DNA of 64,000 nt from RH-AL1 sp964235705 (GTDB lineage Bacteria > Pseudomonadota > Alphaproteobacteria > Rhizobiales > Beijerinckiaceae): NCBI GenBank assembly GCA_964235705.1, contig CAXSDP010000014.1:4683-68682 (forward strand), written 5' to 3'. Positions 33,153-41,976 of this stretch are shown here, one piece after another. The notes under the pieces are model-generated. The model searched no databases and had not been told where the DNA came from. It saw only the letters and a program-made list of their open reading frames with translations. The translations under genes and the position numbers were made by a program. Numbering within the stretch: the first letter of the stretch is position 1; each line of letters starts with the position of its first letter.

Positions 33153-33743
33153 TCAGGCGGTCGGCCAGGCGAAGGCGTCGACCAGCGCGATCGTCGTGAC
33201 CGTCGGCGGCGCGGCGGTGATCGCGGCGAGCAGGGTGCCGTGCGCGGCGTAGGTCGCAGACACCCAGGCGCGCACGAGCGTGTCGAGCGTCACGAGCTGC
33301 GCGCCGCTCAGCGTGGTGGTCGCGCCGGCGTTGTCGAGCCACACCCGGGTGCCGGCTGCGTTGGCCTTGCCGAAGTCGGCGAGCTCGGCGAGGTCGTCGC
33401 GCGTGGTGCGCGTCCCATCGCTGAGGGCCGGCACGGCCGGTTGTCCGGACGCGGCGACGTTGAAGGACTGGCCTTTGGCGAGCGCCAGCTGAAAGGCGCG
33501 CTGCGCGTGGCTGAGCAGCTGGGCCACGGTCGCCTGCGCCACCGGCGGTGGGGTCAGCGTGGTTCCGTCGTAGCTCCAACCTATCCCGGCAACGTTGCTG
33601 GCCACCGTCGTCCTTCCCTCGGGATCTTTCCAGGCGTCCGTGGCGTGGACGGTGGCGACGACCTGGCGCGGCCAAGTGGTGCCGGCGTCGATGATGCAGA
33701 TCGTCTTGGCGACGGCGGTGGTGGGCGCGGTCTGGTCAGCCAT
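33153..33743 (-). CDS. DUF4376-like tail-associated protein, 196 aa
   Basis: This protein shares layout with the 209-residue protein at 23890-24519: QLLSHAQRAFQLALAKGQSFNVA, DDLAELADFGKANAAGTRVW, then TTLSGAQLVTLDTLVRAWV, and an end ITAAPPTVTTIALVDAFAWP. These are distant paralogues that bracket the fibre cluster. A fibre-assembly role is likely but inferred. Confidence 0.5.
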   Translation of the reverse strand: MADQTAPTTAVAKTICIIDAGTTWPRQVVATVHATDAWKDPEGRTTVASNVAGIGWSYDGTTLTPPPVAQATVAQLLSHAQRAFQLALAKGQSFNVAASGQPAVPALSDGTRTTRDDLAELADFGKANAAGTRVWLDNAGATTTLSGAQLVTLDTLVRAWVSATYAAHGTLLAAITAAPPTVTTIALVDAFAWPTA

Positions 33744-33746
33744 CCA

Positions 33747-34808
33747 TCAACCTCCGATGAGCTGGGCGAGGATGATCTGCGACGGTCCGCCCTGGCCGCC
33801 ATTGAGGATATTGGTGATGGGATTGCAGCCGGTACCGCCTTGGCCTGGCGCCACGCCGTTGATCACGTTGCCCGTCGTCGTGTTCGTCCCGCAGCCGAAC
33901 GAACCTCCGCCCGGACCGGGGAAGTAGAGGCCTTCGGACAAGCCCGCCTGCCCAGGCTGCCCGGCGATATGGACCTGGCCACCCGTGCCGCCGGTCCCGC
34001 CGGCGCCCCCGGTATTCGCGCCAGAAGCGCCGCCGCGCTGTCCACCGTTCGCGGAGACCAGTGTGCCGTAGTTGACCAAGGTCACGGACGAGGCGCCGCC
34101 ATCGTTGCCGGGCGATCCCATCCCGCCGAGGAGCAGCGCCAGCGAGGAGCCCTTCGGACACTGATAGGAACCCAGCGCGAACTCGCCGCCGCCGCCGCCG
34201 CCGGCCGCGCCGCTACCGCACTGGCCTCCGGCGCCGGCGCCCCAGAGCGCGGCCGTGAAGGCTTGGCAGTTGGGGTCGAGCGCGACCGTCTGCGATGCGG
34301 TGTAGACCTGCAGGGCGATGTAGGCGCCGAGATTGGCGATGCCGGATGCCTGCTTGGCGAGCACCGCCGCCGCGAAGGTCGCGAAGCTCGTCTGGTAGTG
34401 GTGCCCGGCTGGCTGGTCCTCGGCGGCGGACTGGTAGAAGCCCACGAGGTCGCCGTCGGCGATGGTGTTCTCGGCGGTGAGCCCGGGCAGGTTCCAGTCG
34501 AAGTTGTTGCCGGCGTCGAGGCGCAGGCCTTCGCCTGGGCCGTAGGTGATCGACGCCACTGGTGCCGCCGGCTTGGGCGCGTACAGCGGGATCAGGATCT
34601 TGATGGCTTGAAGCAGCTGCGTCAGGTCGCCCGCCGGCACCAGGTCGGCTCCGGTAATGACGTTGATGATCTCGTCCATCGGATCGGTGCAGAGCGCGAA
34701 GGGAGGGAACGACCCCTCGGCGCCGGTCGCGGGATTGCCGTTGATCCACGGCAGCTGTGACGGGTCCTCGAGACCCGTCGCCGGGTTCAATGGGTAGTGC
34801 TGCTGCAT
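33747..34808 (-). CDS. Tail fibre protein with glycine-rich C-terminal domain
   Basis: This 353-residue protein starts QQHYPLNPATGLEDPSQLPW and includes PLYAPKPAAPVASITYGPGEGL. From residue 190 it becomes Gly-rich (GGGGGGEFALGS, GGTGGTGGQVHIAGQPGQAG, PGPGGGSFGCGTN). Such polyglycine sandwich tips occur in phage adhesins. It is the first fibre gene after the Mu-like baseplate set. Confidence 0.7.
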   Translation of the reverse strand: MQQHYPLNPATGLEDPSQLPWINGNPATGAEGSFPPFALCTDPMDEIINVITGADLVPAGDLTQLLQAIKILIPLYAPKPAAPVASITYGPGEGLRLDAGNNFDWNLPGLTAENTIADGDLVGFYQSAAEDQPAGHHYQTSFATFAAAVLAKQASGIANLGAYIALQVYTASQTVALDPNCQAFTAALWGAGAGGQCGSGAAGGGGGGEFALGSYQCPKGSSLALLLGGMGSPGNDGGASSVTLVNYGTLVSANGGQRGGASGANTGGAGGTGGTGGQVHIAGQPGQAGLSEGLYFPGPGGGSFGCGTNTTTGNVINGVAPGQGGTGCNPITNILNGGQGGPSQIILAQLIGG

Positions 34809-34821
34809 GGAGGAGCCTTCG

Positions 34822-35493
34822 TCAGTAGGCGAAGAAGAAGTCGAAGACCGCGCCATAGACCTGGTAGTCGAACAGCACGGTGGTGTGCGCCGGCTTCCAG
34901 CGCTGGAACACGCACTCGAGATCCTCGGCGTGGACGATCTCGCAGAAGGAGTCGCGCCCGAAGCTCGATCGGCCGAACTGGAAGCGGGTCGCTCGCGGAC
35001 CGGCGACGCGGACCTTCCAGAAGAAACGGGTCGAGGGCGGCTGGAGCTGCCCACGCGCGCCGCCGAACGAGGACAGCCCGAATTGAAAGGTCGAGTACTC
35101 GCGGATGGCGATCTGGTAGCCGAGCGCGGCCGCGACGCCGACGAAGAACTCGCGGCTCTGGCCGCCCTGCGTGGTCAGCTTGTTGACCAGCGCCGCCTGC
35201 CGCTCCGGCAGCGTCAGCAGTTGCGGCACGCACGGGTCCGGCAGGCCGAGCGCGGCCTCCCAGTCCGGCAGCAGGCCGACCGTCTTGCTGGGGTCGCTCT
35301 CGATGAGCAGGAGCAGGGCGGCGGCGGCCGCGACATCGCCCCAGATCTGCGCGCAGCCCTCGACCCACCTCATCAGGTCGCCGTCGGGATCGCGCGACCA
35401 GGCCGTGCCGGTGGGTAGCTCGCCAGCGAGCGCCTGCGCGTATTCAGCGGCGGTGCGTTGGACCCAGGTGTCGGGTGTGAACTCGGCCACCAC
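34822..35493 (-). CDS. Mu gp48-like baseplate protein (DUF2313/YmfQ type)
   Basis: This 223-residue protein starts TPDTWVQRTAAEYAQALAGELPTGTAWSRDPDGDLMRWV and continues with DWEAALGLPDPCVPQLLTLPERQAALVNKLTTQGGQSREFF. These are the signatures of the YmfQ/DUF2313 family, which follows the gp47-type protein in Mu-like baseplates. It links baseplate to fibres. Confidence 0.82.
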   Translation of the reverse strand: MVAEFTPDTWVQRTAAEYAQALAGELPTGTAWSRDPDGDLMRWVEGCAQIWGDVAAAAALLLLIESDPSKTVGLLPDWEAALGLPDPCVPQLLTLPERQAALVNKLTTQGGQSREFFVGVAAALGYQIAIREYSTFQFGLSSFGGARGQLQPPSTRFFWKVRVAGPRATRFQFGRSSFGRDSFCEIVHAEDLECVFQRWKPAHTTVLFDYQVYGAVFDFFFAY

Positions 35494-35496
35494 GCG

Positions 35497-36624
35497 TCAG
35501 CCGTAGAAGATCGAGCCGATGACGGCCATGCTGCCCATGTTCGGCATCACGGCGTCCGCCATCGCCAGGTCGAAGCGCTTCACACCCTGGGCGGACAGGA
35601 TCGCATCGTTGACCCAGGCGGAGTAGATCGTCTGCGCGGGCTGCGGCTGGCCGTTGACCGCCCGCGCCGGCCGGGCGCGCTGGGCGATGACGGCAGCGAC
35701 GCTGGTGCCGATCGCCGCCTTGGCCGCGGCGGTGTTGTTGTAGAGGTTGGTGATGGTGCAGCTGACCGGCTGGGGGATCGGCGCGCAGACGAAGAAGTCG
35801 AGAACGGTCACCGGTCGCTTGGTGTCGACGTAGGCCTTGACCGCGGCGAGGTCGGCGGCGAGCGGGAAGCCGTCGGTCATCGGGTTCGCCGTGCCGCGCA
35901 GCTTGTCCATCATGATGCGCAGGGTGGCAGTGCCGGGCCCCATCTCCTGCGGCGACAGCCAGGCGCGGGTGACGCCCGGGCAGGCCAGCGCCCAGCCCAC
36001 GTAGTCGTCGGCGGCGCCGCCCATCGGCGGGTTCTGGAGGCGGAACAGCACGCGGACGCGCAGCTCGGGGTCGGTCTCGGCGTCGGCGCCGCCAGCGAGC
36101 GCCACTACCGTCGCGCTCGACACGTTGATGCCGGGCACCGACACGGCCAGCGAGAGAACGGTGCCGGCAGCGAGGTTGGCGGCGGCACCGGCATTCAGCG
36201 CGCGGACCGGCACCGACGTCGGGGTGAGATTGATGGCGGTCGCGGCCGTCGATTGGAACGTCAGCGTTTGACCGCCGAGCGAAGCGGTCAGGAACGAGCC
36301 GGCCGGCAGCACCGAGCCGACGACGGTCGCGATCAGGGTGACGGTGCCGCTGGCGTAGGTCGCGACCTTGCGGCCTTTGCTGCCGTCGGCGTTGACCAGG
36401 TAGAGGTTGGCCCACTTCTCCAAGAACTGTTGCTCGGCCGTGTCGGGCAGCAGCTGCAGGGCGAGCCAGTCGAGATACTGGAGGTTCAAGTGCGCGTTGC
36501 CGGCGTTCGCGTCGGCGAGCACGCGCGGCACGTCGTTGGGGATCAGCGGCACGCCGAGGCGCCCGGTAATGTAGTCGCGGTTGGTCGCGCGGACCGTGGC
36601 GAGCGTCGGGGTCGACCAGGGCAT
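35497..36624 (-). CDS. Baseplate J/gp47-like protein
   Basis: This 375-residue protein has the baseplate wedge family blocks AGAAANLAAGTVLSLAVSVPGINVSSATVVALAGGADAETDPELRVRVLFRLQNPPMGGAADDYVGWALACPGVTRAWLSP. It assembles the baseplate wedges around the hub. The gene order spike, gp46, gp47, gp48 matches phage Mu. The three-base gap to the next gene indicates coupling. Confidence 0.9.
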   Translation of the reverse strand: MPWSTPTLATVRATNRDYITGRLGVPLIPNDVPRVLADANAGNAHLNLQYLDWLALQLLPDTAEQQFLEKWANLYLVNADGSKGRKVATYASGTVTLIATVVGSVLPAGSFLTASLGGQTLTFQSTAATAINLTPTSVPVRALNAGAAANLAAGTVLSLAVSVPGINVSSATVVALAGGADAETDPELRVRVLFRLQNPPMGGAADDYVGWALACPGVTRAWLSPQEMGPGTATLRIMMDKLRGTANPMTDGFPLAADLAAVKAYVDTKRPVTVLDFFVCAPIPQPVSCTITNLYNNTAAAKAAIGTSVAAVIAQRARPARAVNGQPQPAQTIYSAWVNDAILSAQGVKRFDLAMADAVMPNMGSMAVIGSIFYG

Positions 36625-36627
36625 GCG

Positions 36628-37137
36628 TCAGCCTCCGTAGGTCGACCAGAGGTCCTGGTAGGCGAGCGCGATCGCCGACTTGGGGCCACGATAGAGCGTG
36701 ATCGTGCCGCCGATCCCGTAGGGTCCGGCCGGGCCGACCAGCGTCGTCAAGGCGATGTCGAAGCTCGTGCAGAACTTCGCGTCGACGAACGGCTGCAGGC
36801 ACTCGGCGATGTAAGCCTGCGTCTGAGCGATCGTGGAGCCCTGCCGGGCGTTCTGGTCGGTGAGCTTCGCCCGGGTGAGCAGCCACAGCCGCACGCCGAT
36901 CGGCCAGCCGCCCCAGATCGCCTGCGCGTCGAGGTCGGCCCACCAGCCGCGCCGATCGACGTCGCCGGGGTTCGGGAGGGTGTCGTCGTCGAGCGCGCGC
37001 CGGTCCGTGTTGAGCGCCACCAGGACCGCGCGGGCGAGCGCGACGTCGGCGTCCGAGCCAGCGACCGGGTCGAACACGCACTGGATGGTGATGTCGACCT
37101 GCGGGCCGCTCTGCTGGATCAGGCGGATGGAGGCCAT
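36628..37137 (-). CDS. Mu gp46-like baseplate protein
   Basis: This 169-residue GP46-family protein is recognised by LPNPGDVDRRGWWADLD, IGVRLWLLTRAKLTDQNARQ, and AYIAECLQPFVDAKFC. It is placed between the spike and gp47 genes as in Mu. It is a structural baseplate component. Confidence 0.85.
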   Translation of the reverse strand: MASIRLIQQSGPQVDITIQCVFDPVAGSDADVALARAVLVALNTDRRALDDDTLPNPGDVDRRGWWADLDAQAIWGGWPIGVRLWLLTRAKLTDQNARQGSTIAQTQAYIAECLQPFVDAKFCTSFDIALTTLVGPAGPYGIGGTITLYRGPKSAIALAYQDLWSTYGG

Positions 37138-37154
37138 GCTTCCTCGACGCCGGG

Positions 37155-37715
37155 CTACTTGGACGCGAAGACGAGCGAAGACGGGCCGGCCTTCAGCATC
37201 ACCGGGATGGAGGCGTTCGCGTCGCCGAGGCAGATCTTGCCGTCGGTGACGATGACGGTGGTGCCGCCGACCGTGGCCGTGATCTTCCCGTCGGCGATCG
37301 TCAGGGTGGCGGTGCCGACCGGAACCGTGAACGGCAGCTTCTTCGAGCCGGCGACGTAGCCGAGGCCGGCCGCCGTCAGCTTCAGCATGTGGCCGATGCT
37401 GTTCCAGATGCCGCTGTCGCCCGCGTTCCAGCCGGTCGGCGTGGTACGCCGGTCGATGTGGCCGAGGATCACCGGGTGCGAGCGGTTGCCGTTGATGAAA
37501 CCGACGACGACCTCGGCGGCCTTGTCGCCGGGCGGTAGCGGCACCGACTTGAAGCCGTAGGGCTGGGCGAAGTTCTCGACGCCGGTGATCAGCTCGTTGT
37601 CGTAGCCGCGGAAGTCGATCGTCTGCAGCTTTGGCGTGTCGCTGACCATGTGGATGGTGCCGCGCGCCAGGTTGAGGCCGGCGCGGCGGAGCGCGTCCCC
37701 TGCACTGCCCCGCAT
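37155..37715 (-). CDS. Mu gp45-like baseplate spike protein
   Basis: This 186-residue protein has an N-terminal GTIHMVSDTPKLQTIDFRGYDNELITGVENFAQPYGFKSVPLPPGDKAAEVVVGF and the OB-fold-type NRSHPVILGHIDRR that are typical of gp45/gpV. The C-terminal beta-helix (TATLTIADGKITATVGGTTVIVTDG) would form the trimeric membrane-piercing needle. No terminal His-x-His iron site is evident. Confidence 0.87.
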   Translation of the reverse strand: MRGSAGDALRRAGLNLARGTIHMVSDTPKLQTIDFRGYDNELITGVENFAQPYGFKSVPLPPGDKAAEVVVGFINGNRSHPVILGHIDRRTTPTGWNAGDSGIWNSIGHMLKLTAAGLGYVAGSKKLPFTVPVGTATLTIADGKITATVGGTTVIVTDGKICLGDANASIPVMLKAGPSSLVFASK

Positions 37716-37725
37716 GCGCGACCCC

Positions 37726-38892
37726 TTACGTGCTGAGCTTGTAGTCCGGCTGGTCCGGCGTGGCGGTCGTCGAGATCGACGATCCGGCGCTGCCGGCGCC
37801 GCTCGTGTCCGAGAGACCCGACGTGAGCCCCTGCGTCAGCCCATCGGGCCGCTTGAGGTCCAGGGTCGTCGTCGTGCCGTTGCGGCTGTCCTGGCCATAG
37901 TTGACGGCCTGGATGCTCATCGTGATCGGCGCCGTCTGGTTCGGGAAGATCATGGGACTGAAGACGGTCACCATGCCGCTCCCGTCCGGCGCCGGCGCCC
38001 AGAGCTTCCCGTCGGGCCGGTACCAGCCGACGACGGTGATCGACACCTGCATGATCGGCCACAGCGAGCGCATCGCCTCGTGGGCGACGCGCGTCGCCAA
38101 ACCCTGGGCATCCTCCGGGTGTTCGGCGATGAACAGCCTGGTGATGTTGGATCGGACGTCCGCGTTGGTCGACGTCGCCGAGAAGGCGCGCGGTGGATAG
38201 TTGTTGTCGTCGCCGGTCGTCGACGAAACGCCGCTCAGCTTGTTCCAGGAACAGGCCGCCGGGTCCTCCAGCTTAAAGGTCGCGCGCTTGATGTTCTGAC
38301 CCTCGACGAGGTCAGCCGCCACCGTCGCGTTCGGACTGCCCAGGCCGGCGACCAGGTTGCCGTCCGCATCGTCGGTGAGGAACAGGCCTCGGCTCATCGC
38401 GATGCGCGAGACGAACTCGGCGACCATTTCCCCATACTGGACGGACAGGGTCTTGAACGGCTGGAGCGCGCTCTGCGGCGCGTTCATCATCGTCAGGCCG
38501 ATGCCGTGCGGCTGCAGCACCGCCTGGGCCGCCTGCTGGAACGTGCTGCCGTTGTAGTTGCCCGGCTTGACCACCACGCTCGAGCGGACGAGGTCGATCG
38601 TCTTGGACTGCCCGGCGATGACGAGCTGGTGGCTGCTGGCGTCGTAGCCGCCGGTCCGCACCGTGCACCAGCCGGTAAAGGCTTTCTGCGTGCCGAGCGC
38701 GATGGTGACGGGATCGCCTGGCTGCAGCTGCAAGCCGCTATAGCGCTGGCCGTAGTAGCCCTCGGCCGGCGTGAACTGGAAGGTGGAGACGCCGTTGCCG
38801 AACTCGCGCCGCACCATCACGCTTTCCCAGGCGGTGATGCGCTGGTTGTTGGCGGTGATCGTCGCGACGAAGTTCGGGTCCAGGGTGGACAT
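37726..38892 (-). CDS. Mu gp44/gpP-like baseplate hub protein
   Basis: This 388-residue hub protein is recognised by LQLQPGDPVTIALGTQKAFTGWC, FQQAAQAVLQPHGIGLTM and LSVQYGEMVAEFVSRIAMSRGLFLTDDADGNLV. It joins tube and spike. ATG 38892 was chosen over 38913. A double hairpin/terminator element lies directly upstream, separating it from the tape measure gene. Confidence 0.85.
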   Translation of the reverse strand: MSTLDPNFVATITANNQRITAWESVMVRREFGNGVSTFQFTPAEGYYGQRYSGLQLQPGDPVTIALGTQKAFTGWCTVRTGGYDASSHQLVIAGQSKTIDLVRSSVVVKPGNYNGSTFQQAAQAVLQPHGIGLTMMNAPQSALQPFKTLSVQYGEMVAEFVSRIAMSRGLFLTDDADGNLVAGLGSPNATVAADLVEGQNIKRATFKLEDPAACSWNKLSGVSSTTGDDNNYPPRAFSATSTNADVRSNITRLFIAEHPEDAQGLATRVAHEAMRSLWPIMQVSITVVGWYRPDGKLWAPAPDGSGMVTVFSPMIFPNQTAPITMSIQAVNYGQDSRNGTTTTLDLKRPDGLTQGLTSGLSDTSGAGSAGSSISTTATPDQPDYKLST

Positions 38893-38911
38893 GCCGCCGA
38901 CCCCCGAACGC

Positions 38912-39025
38912 AAGAAAGCCCGGTCACCTCACGGCTCCGGGCTCGAAAACGAAAGACCAGCCGCACGCTCGCGCACGACTGGTCAATGCAGGTTTGATAT
39001 GCGATCCCGGCTCCCGGTGCAAGCC
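38912..39025 (-). ncRNA. Structured noncoding element A with two hairpins between tape measure and hub genes
   Basis: Read leftward, there is a conserved GGGAGCC-GGATCGC block and CATTG. Hairpin GACCAG/CTGGTC (38955-38984) follows with a U-rich tail, and then hairpin GCCCGG/CCGGGC (38918-38942) followed by TTTCTT. Both hairpins look like intrinsic terminators. A related element, lacking the first hairpin, occurs at 59661-59765. An RNA family or paired terminators is the likely explanation; no name is claimed. Confidence 0.45.
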
Positions 39026-39049
39026 GCTATCGCTTCGTCGATCGTTCGC

Positions 39050-41365
39050 TCAGGTGTCGAAGCTCGGCTCGGTCATGGTCGGCCAGGTACGGAGCTTCAC
39101 CTCCATCGGCCCCTCGCCGCGATGCGTTGTGCTCCGGACGTTGCCGCCTCGATCGTGCAGGTGGATGTCCACTTGAGCCCTGCTGTCGCGACCGCCCGCG
39201 CCACCGTGCCCGCCATCCGCCAAGCCCGTCGCTCGACGATTCATCGGGTTGTTGGCGCCACCGAGGAAGCCGCCGTTCGCGCCGAGGACGGCGTGGTAGT
39301 TGGAGGCATTGCGCTCGCCCCAGCCCTGCCCGAACATGTAGGCGCGCGAGTGGACGCCGTGCGAGCCCTTGTACTGCTCGGCCATGTTCATGCCGACGAT
39401 CTTGCCGGCGGCATCCTTGATGTAGGACTGGAACACACCGGCATGGTCGAGGTGGGCGCCCATCGTCCCGAGCCCGCCGCCGGCGTAGCGCCCGGACTGC
39501 CGGCCGAAGTGGTCGAGGAACGTCGCGACCGGCGTGCCGGGCTTCAACGTGCCCTCGAGCGCGCCGACGCCGCGGCGCCACTCCCGCACCGAGCCCGACG
39601 CCCCGACCGCCGCCTTAGCGAGCGCCACGCACTGCTCGTTGAGAACGTGGAGGCTGCGGAGCTGGCCGAGGCCGAAGACGCTGCCACCCGGAGCACTCGC
39701 CTCGCCGGCCTGCGAGTTGGGCACGTAGCCCGACTCGCCCCAACGCGGATCCGCGTCGCGCGGTCCATGGAAGCCAGCCCATGCGCCGAGGCTGCCCCCG
39801 CGCTTCAGGTATTGCGCCACCCACCGCGCCTGCGCGGCGATCGTCGCGGGATCGCGGAGGTCGAGCCCGGTGTCGTGCTCGAACGTGACGCCGAGGCCGC
39901 GCCGGCGATTGAGCTGGAACGGACCCCAGGACGACTCGAGCGCGTCGTCCTTCTTGTCGTAGCTGCTGCGATGGAGGGACTCGCCGGCGCGAATGCCTTC
40001 CATGATGCGGGGATCGACGCCAGCGCGCTGGGCCTCGTCCTCGATCAGGCGGGTGAGGCTGCCGGCCTTGCTCCCGAGTGGCACGGCGCCGTCGAAGCCG
40101 CCCCCTGCCCCGCCGCCGCCTCGACCGCCACCCCCAGCGCCGCCGCTAGGCTCATAGCTGGCGTTCGTGAAGCCGGGAGCGCCGCCGGACTTGCCCAGGT
40201 CCTGCGTCGCCGTCAGCTCGCGCATGGCGGCGATGAAGCCGATCTTGGTGCCGTCGGCGATGATGCCGACGAAGACCGAGGCGGACGCGCTCGCCGGCGC
40301 TTCGGCGACGAAGCTCGCGGGGTGGAGCAGGCCGCCTGAGCCGTCGAAGGAGCTCTTGTGGAGGAGCGGGTTCGGCTTCTTGTCCTTCGTGACCTCGCTG
40401 AACCAGTCCCACGCCTTGCCGAGCGACTTGCCGGCGTCATTCGTGGCGTCGCCCAGGGCTTGCCCCCAGGTCCGGTGATCCTGGTGGTCCGGCGTCTTGT
40501 CCGCGCCCTTTTCGTTGCCGCCCTTGCCCAGGACGTCGACGAAGTCCTTGGCGTCCTTTAGCAGATCGGTCATCTGCTTGAGGAACGCGGGCCCGGCACC
40601 GGTCTCGAAGTTGGTCAGCGCGGTGTTGAAGTCGATCGTGGCGTCACGGTACGCCTGGGCCTGCTTCAGCAGGTCGTCGGTGATCGGGCCGAGGCTGGCT
40701 TGCTGCTTCTTCAACTCGTCGAGGAAGCCGGTGGCGCCCCTCGCGAATAGGGCCTCGAGCTGATCGCCGCTGCCGAAGAAGGCGCCGAGGATCTGCTTCT
40801 GCAACTGCGGCTCGTTCTGCAGCTTCTTCTGACCGAGGAACTTGAAGATGTCCCCGAGCTGGTCCTCGGTCCCCTCACCCTGCAGCTTCCTGATCAGGTC
40901 GGGCCAGCGCGACAGCTGCTGGTAGAGAGCCCCGGTGTTGCGCTGGAACTCCGGCATCTGGCTGGAAAGATGGTTCAGCGCGCCTTGCATGACGTCGGTG
41001 CCGACGCCGAAGCTCTGCCCGGCGCGGGCGAACGCGTTGACCTGGTCGGTGGTCAGACCTGTCTGCCGACCAAGCTCCTTCATCGCCAGCGTGCGCTCGC
41101 CCAGTTCCTTGAACTGGGTGATCAGCGTTGCCACCGAGGCCGCCGCGGTCAGGCCGCCGATGCCCATGGCGCTGATGACGCCGGCGGCATCGCCGCCGCT
41201 CTTCACGAAGCCCTTGGCGCCCTCCTCGAACTGCCCGAACCACTTGGTGGCCTCCGCCATGCCCGGCGTCTGGCGGATCGTGTCGAGCTCCTTCTTCAGC
41301 TTGCGGACCACCGGCGAGGCGTTGTCCTTCATGTCCGCTTCGAGGCGGAGCTTCTCCGTGCTCAT
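39050..41365 (-). CDS. Tape measure protein with two C-terminal peptidoglycan-hydrolase domains
   Basis: This 771-residue protein is helical to about residue 420 (VISAMGIGGLTAAASVATLITQF is a hydrophobic core segment), as in tail-length rulers. Residues about 440-560 form a lysozyme/transglycosylase-like domain (IEDEAQRAGVDPRIMEGIRAGES, SSWGPFQLN, AQARWVAQYLKRGG). Residues about 570-690 form a Cys/His amidase-like domain (VLNEQCVALAKAAVGA with Cys near 576, and HLDHAGVFQSY). Both would open the wall during DNA injection. A Gly-rich linker precedes them. Confidence 0.82.
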   Translation of the reverse strand: MSTEKLRLEADMKDNASPVVRKLKKELDTIRQTPGMAEATKWFGQFEEGAKGFVKSGGDAAGVISAMGIGGLTAAASVATLITQFKELGERTLAMKELGRQTGLTTDQVNAFARAGQSFGVGTDVMQGALNHLSSQMPEFQRNTGALYQQLSRWPDLIRKLQGEGTEDQLGDIFKFLGQKKLQNEPQLQKQILGAFFGSGDQLEALFARGATGFLDELKKQQASLGPITDDLLKQAQAYRDATIDFNTALTNFETGAGPAFLKQMTDLLKDAKDFVDVLGKGGNEKGADKTPDHQDHRTWGQALGDATNDAGKSLGKAWDWFSEVTKDKKPNPLLHKSSFDGSGGLLHPASFVAEAPASASASVFVGIIADGTKIGFIAAMRELTATQDLGKSGGAPGFTNASYEPSGGAGGGGRGGGGAGGGFDGAVPLGSKAGSLTRLIEDEAQRAGVDPRIMEGIRAGESLHRSSYDKKDDALESSWGPFQLNRRRGLGVTFEHDTGLDLRDPATIAAQARWVAQYLKRGGSLGAWAGFHGPRDADPRWGESGYVPNSQAGEASAPGGSVFGLGQLRSLHVLNEQCVALAKAAVGASGSVREWRRGVGALEGTLKPGTPVATFLDHFGRQSGRYAGGGLGTMGAHLDHAGVFQSYIKDAAGKIVGMNMAEQYKGSHGVHSRAYMFGQGWGERNASNYHAVLGANGGFLGGANNPMNRRATGLADGGHGGAGGRDSRAQVDIHLHDRGGNVRSTTHRGEGPMEVKLRTWPTMTEPSFDT

Positions 41366-41367
41366 GG

Positions 41368-41976
41368 CTACCTCGCCCTACGGGTCTGCATCGCGCGGCG
41401 GATCGCGATCGGGAACTGCCGGCGCACCTCGCCACGCATGGCGCGCTCGAAGTCCTCGCGGAACGGCACGTCCGGCTTGATCTGCGCGGTCGGCGTGAAG
41501 GCGTAGCGCATGTGCAGGCGCCCGCCGGCGCCCACGAAGATGCCGCGCTTGGTGACGCGGAGCGCCCGCTTGGGCGTCGCGTCGATGATGGCGCGCGGAC
41601 GCTCGCCCTTGGGCACGCCGCGCGCGCCCCGCCGCACGGTGCCAGAGAGGGGGACCGCGAGGCGCCGCCCGATCGGCTTCTTCACGCCACCGTCGGCGTG
41701 CGCCTTGAGGTTGAGCCGGACGGCGGAGGGCCCGGTGTCGGTGATCGCGACGCGCAGGGTCTTCCGCTTCGCCTTCTCGACCCGCAGCGCCTGGCGCAGC
41801 GCGTTGCGATTGCGGACCTCGACGTGCTCGGGCCAGGTGTCGGAGATGAGGACCTCGCGGACCTTGAAGGCCGCGCTCGACAAGGCGTTCGCCATGGCGA
41901 AGGGCACCTGGTCGGCGAAAGCGTCGAGGCTGCGCGCCACGCGCTCGAAGTCGCGGAGGTTGAACTTCAGGCTCAC
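41368..41976 (-). CDS. Basic structural protein between chaperone and tape measure
   Basis: This 202-residue, Arg-rich protein has FERVARSLDAFADQVPFAMANALSSAAFKVREVL at the start and RPRAIIDATPKRALRVTKRGIFVGAGGRLHMRYAF. This resembles minor tail or gp10-like completion proteins of phages, but the position (after the chaperone) is unusual for those. It overlaps the chaperone extension by 4 bp. Function uncertain. Confidence 0.55.
   Translation of the reverse strand: MSLKFNLRDFERVARSLDAFADQVPFAMANALSSAAFKVREVLISDTWPEHVEVRNRNALRQALRVEKAKRKTLRVAITDTGPSAVRLNLKAHADGGVKKPIGRRLAVPLSGTVRRGARGVPKGERPRAIIDATPKRALRVTKRGIFVGAGGRLHMRYAFTPTAQIKPDVPFREDFERAMRGEVRRQFPIAIRRAMQTRRAR

Noticed and set aside
32898..34760. 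Plus-strand 620-residue frame opposite fibre genes
   Set aside because: Antisense to supported genes; composition typical of a high-GC shadow frame, no motifs.
35458..37359. Plus-strand 633-residue frame opposite the baseplate genes
   Set aside because: It lies antisense to confidently identified gp46, gp47 and gp48-like genes and has an Arg/Gly/Val-rich shadow composition.
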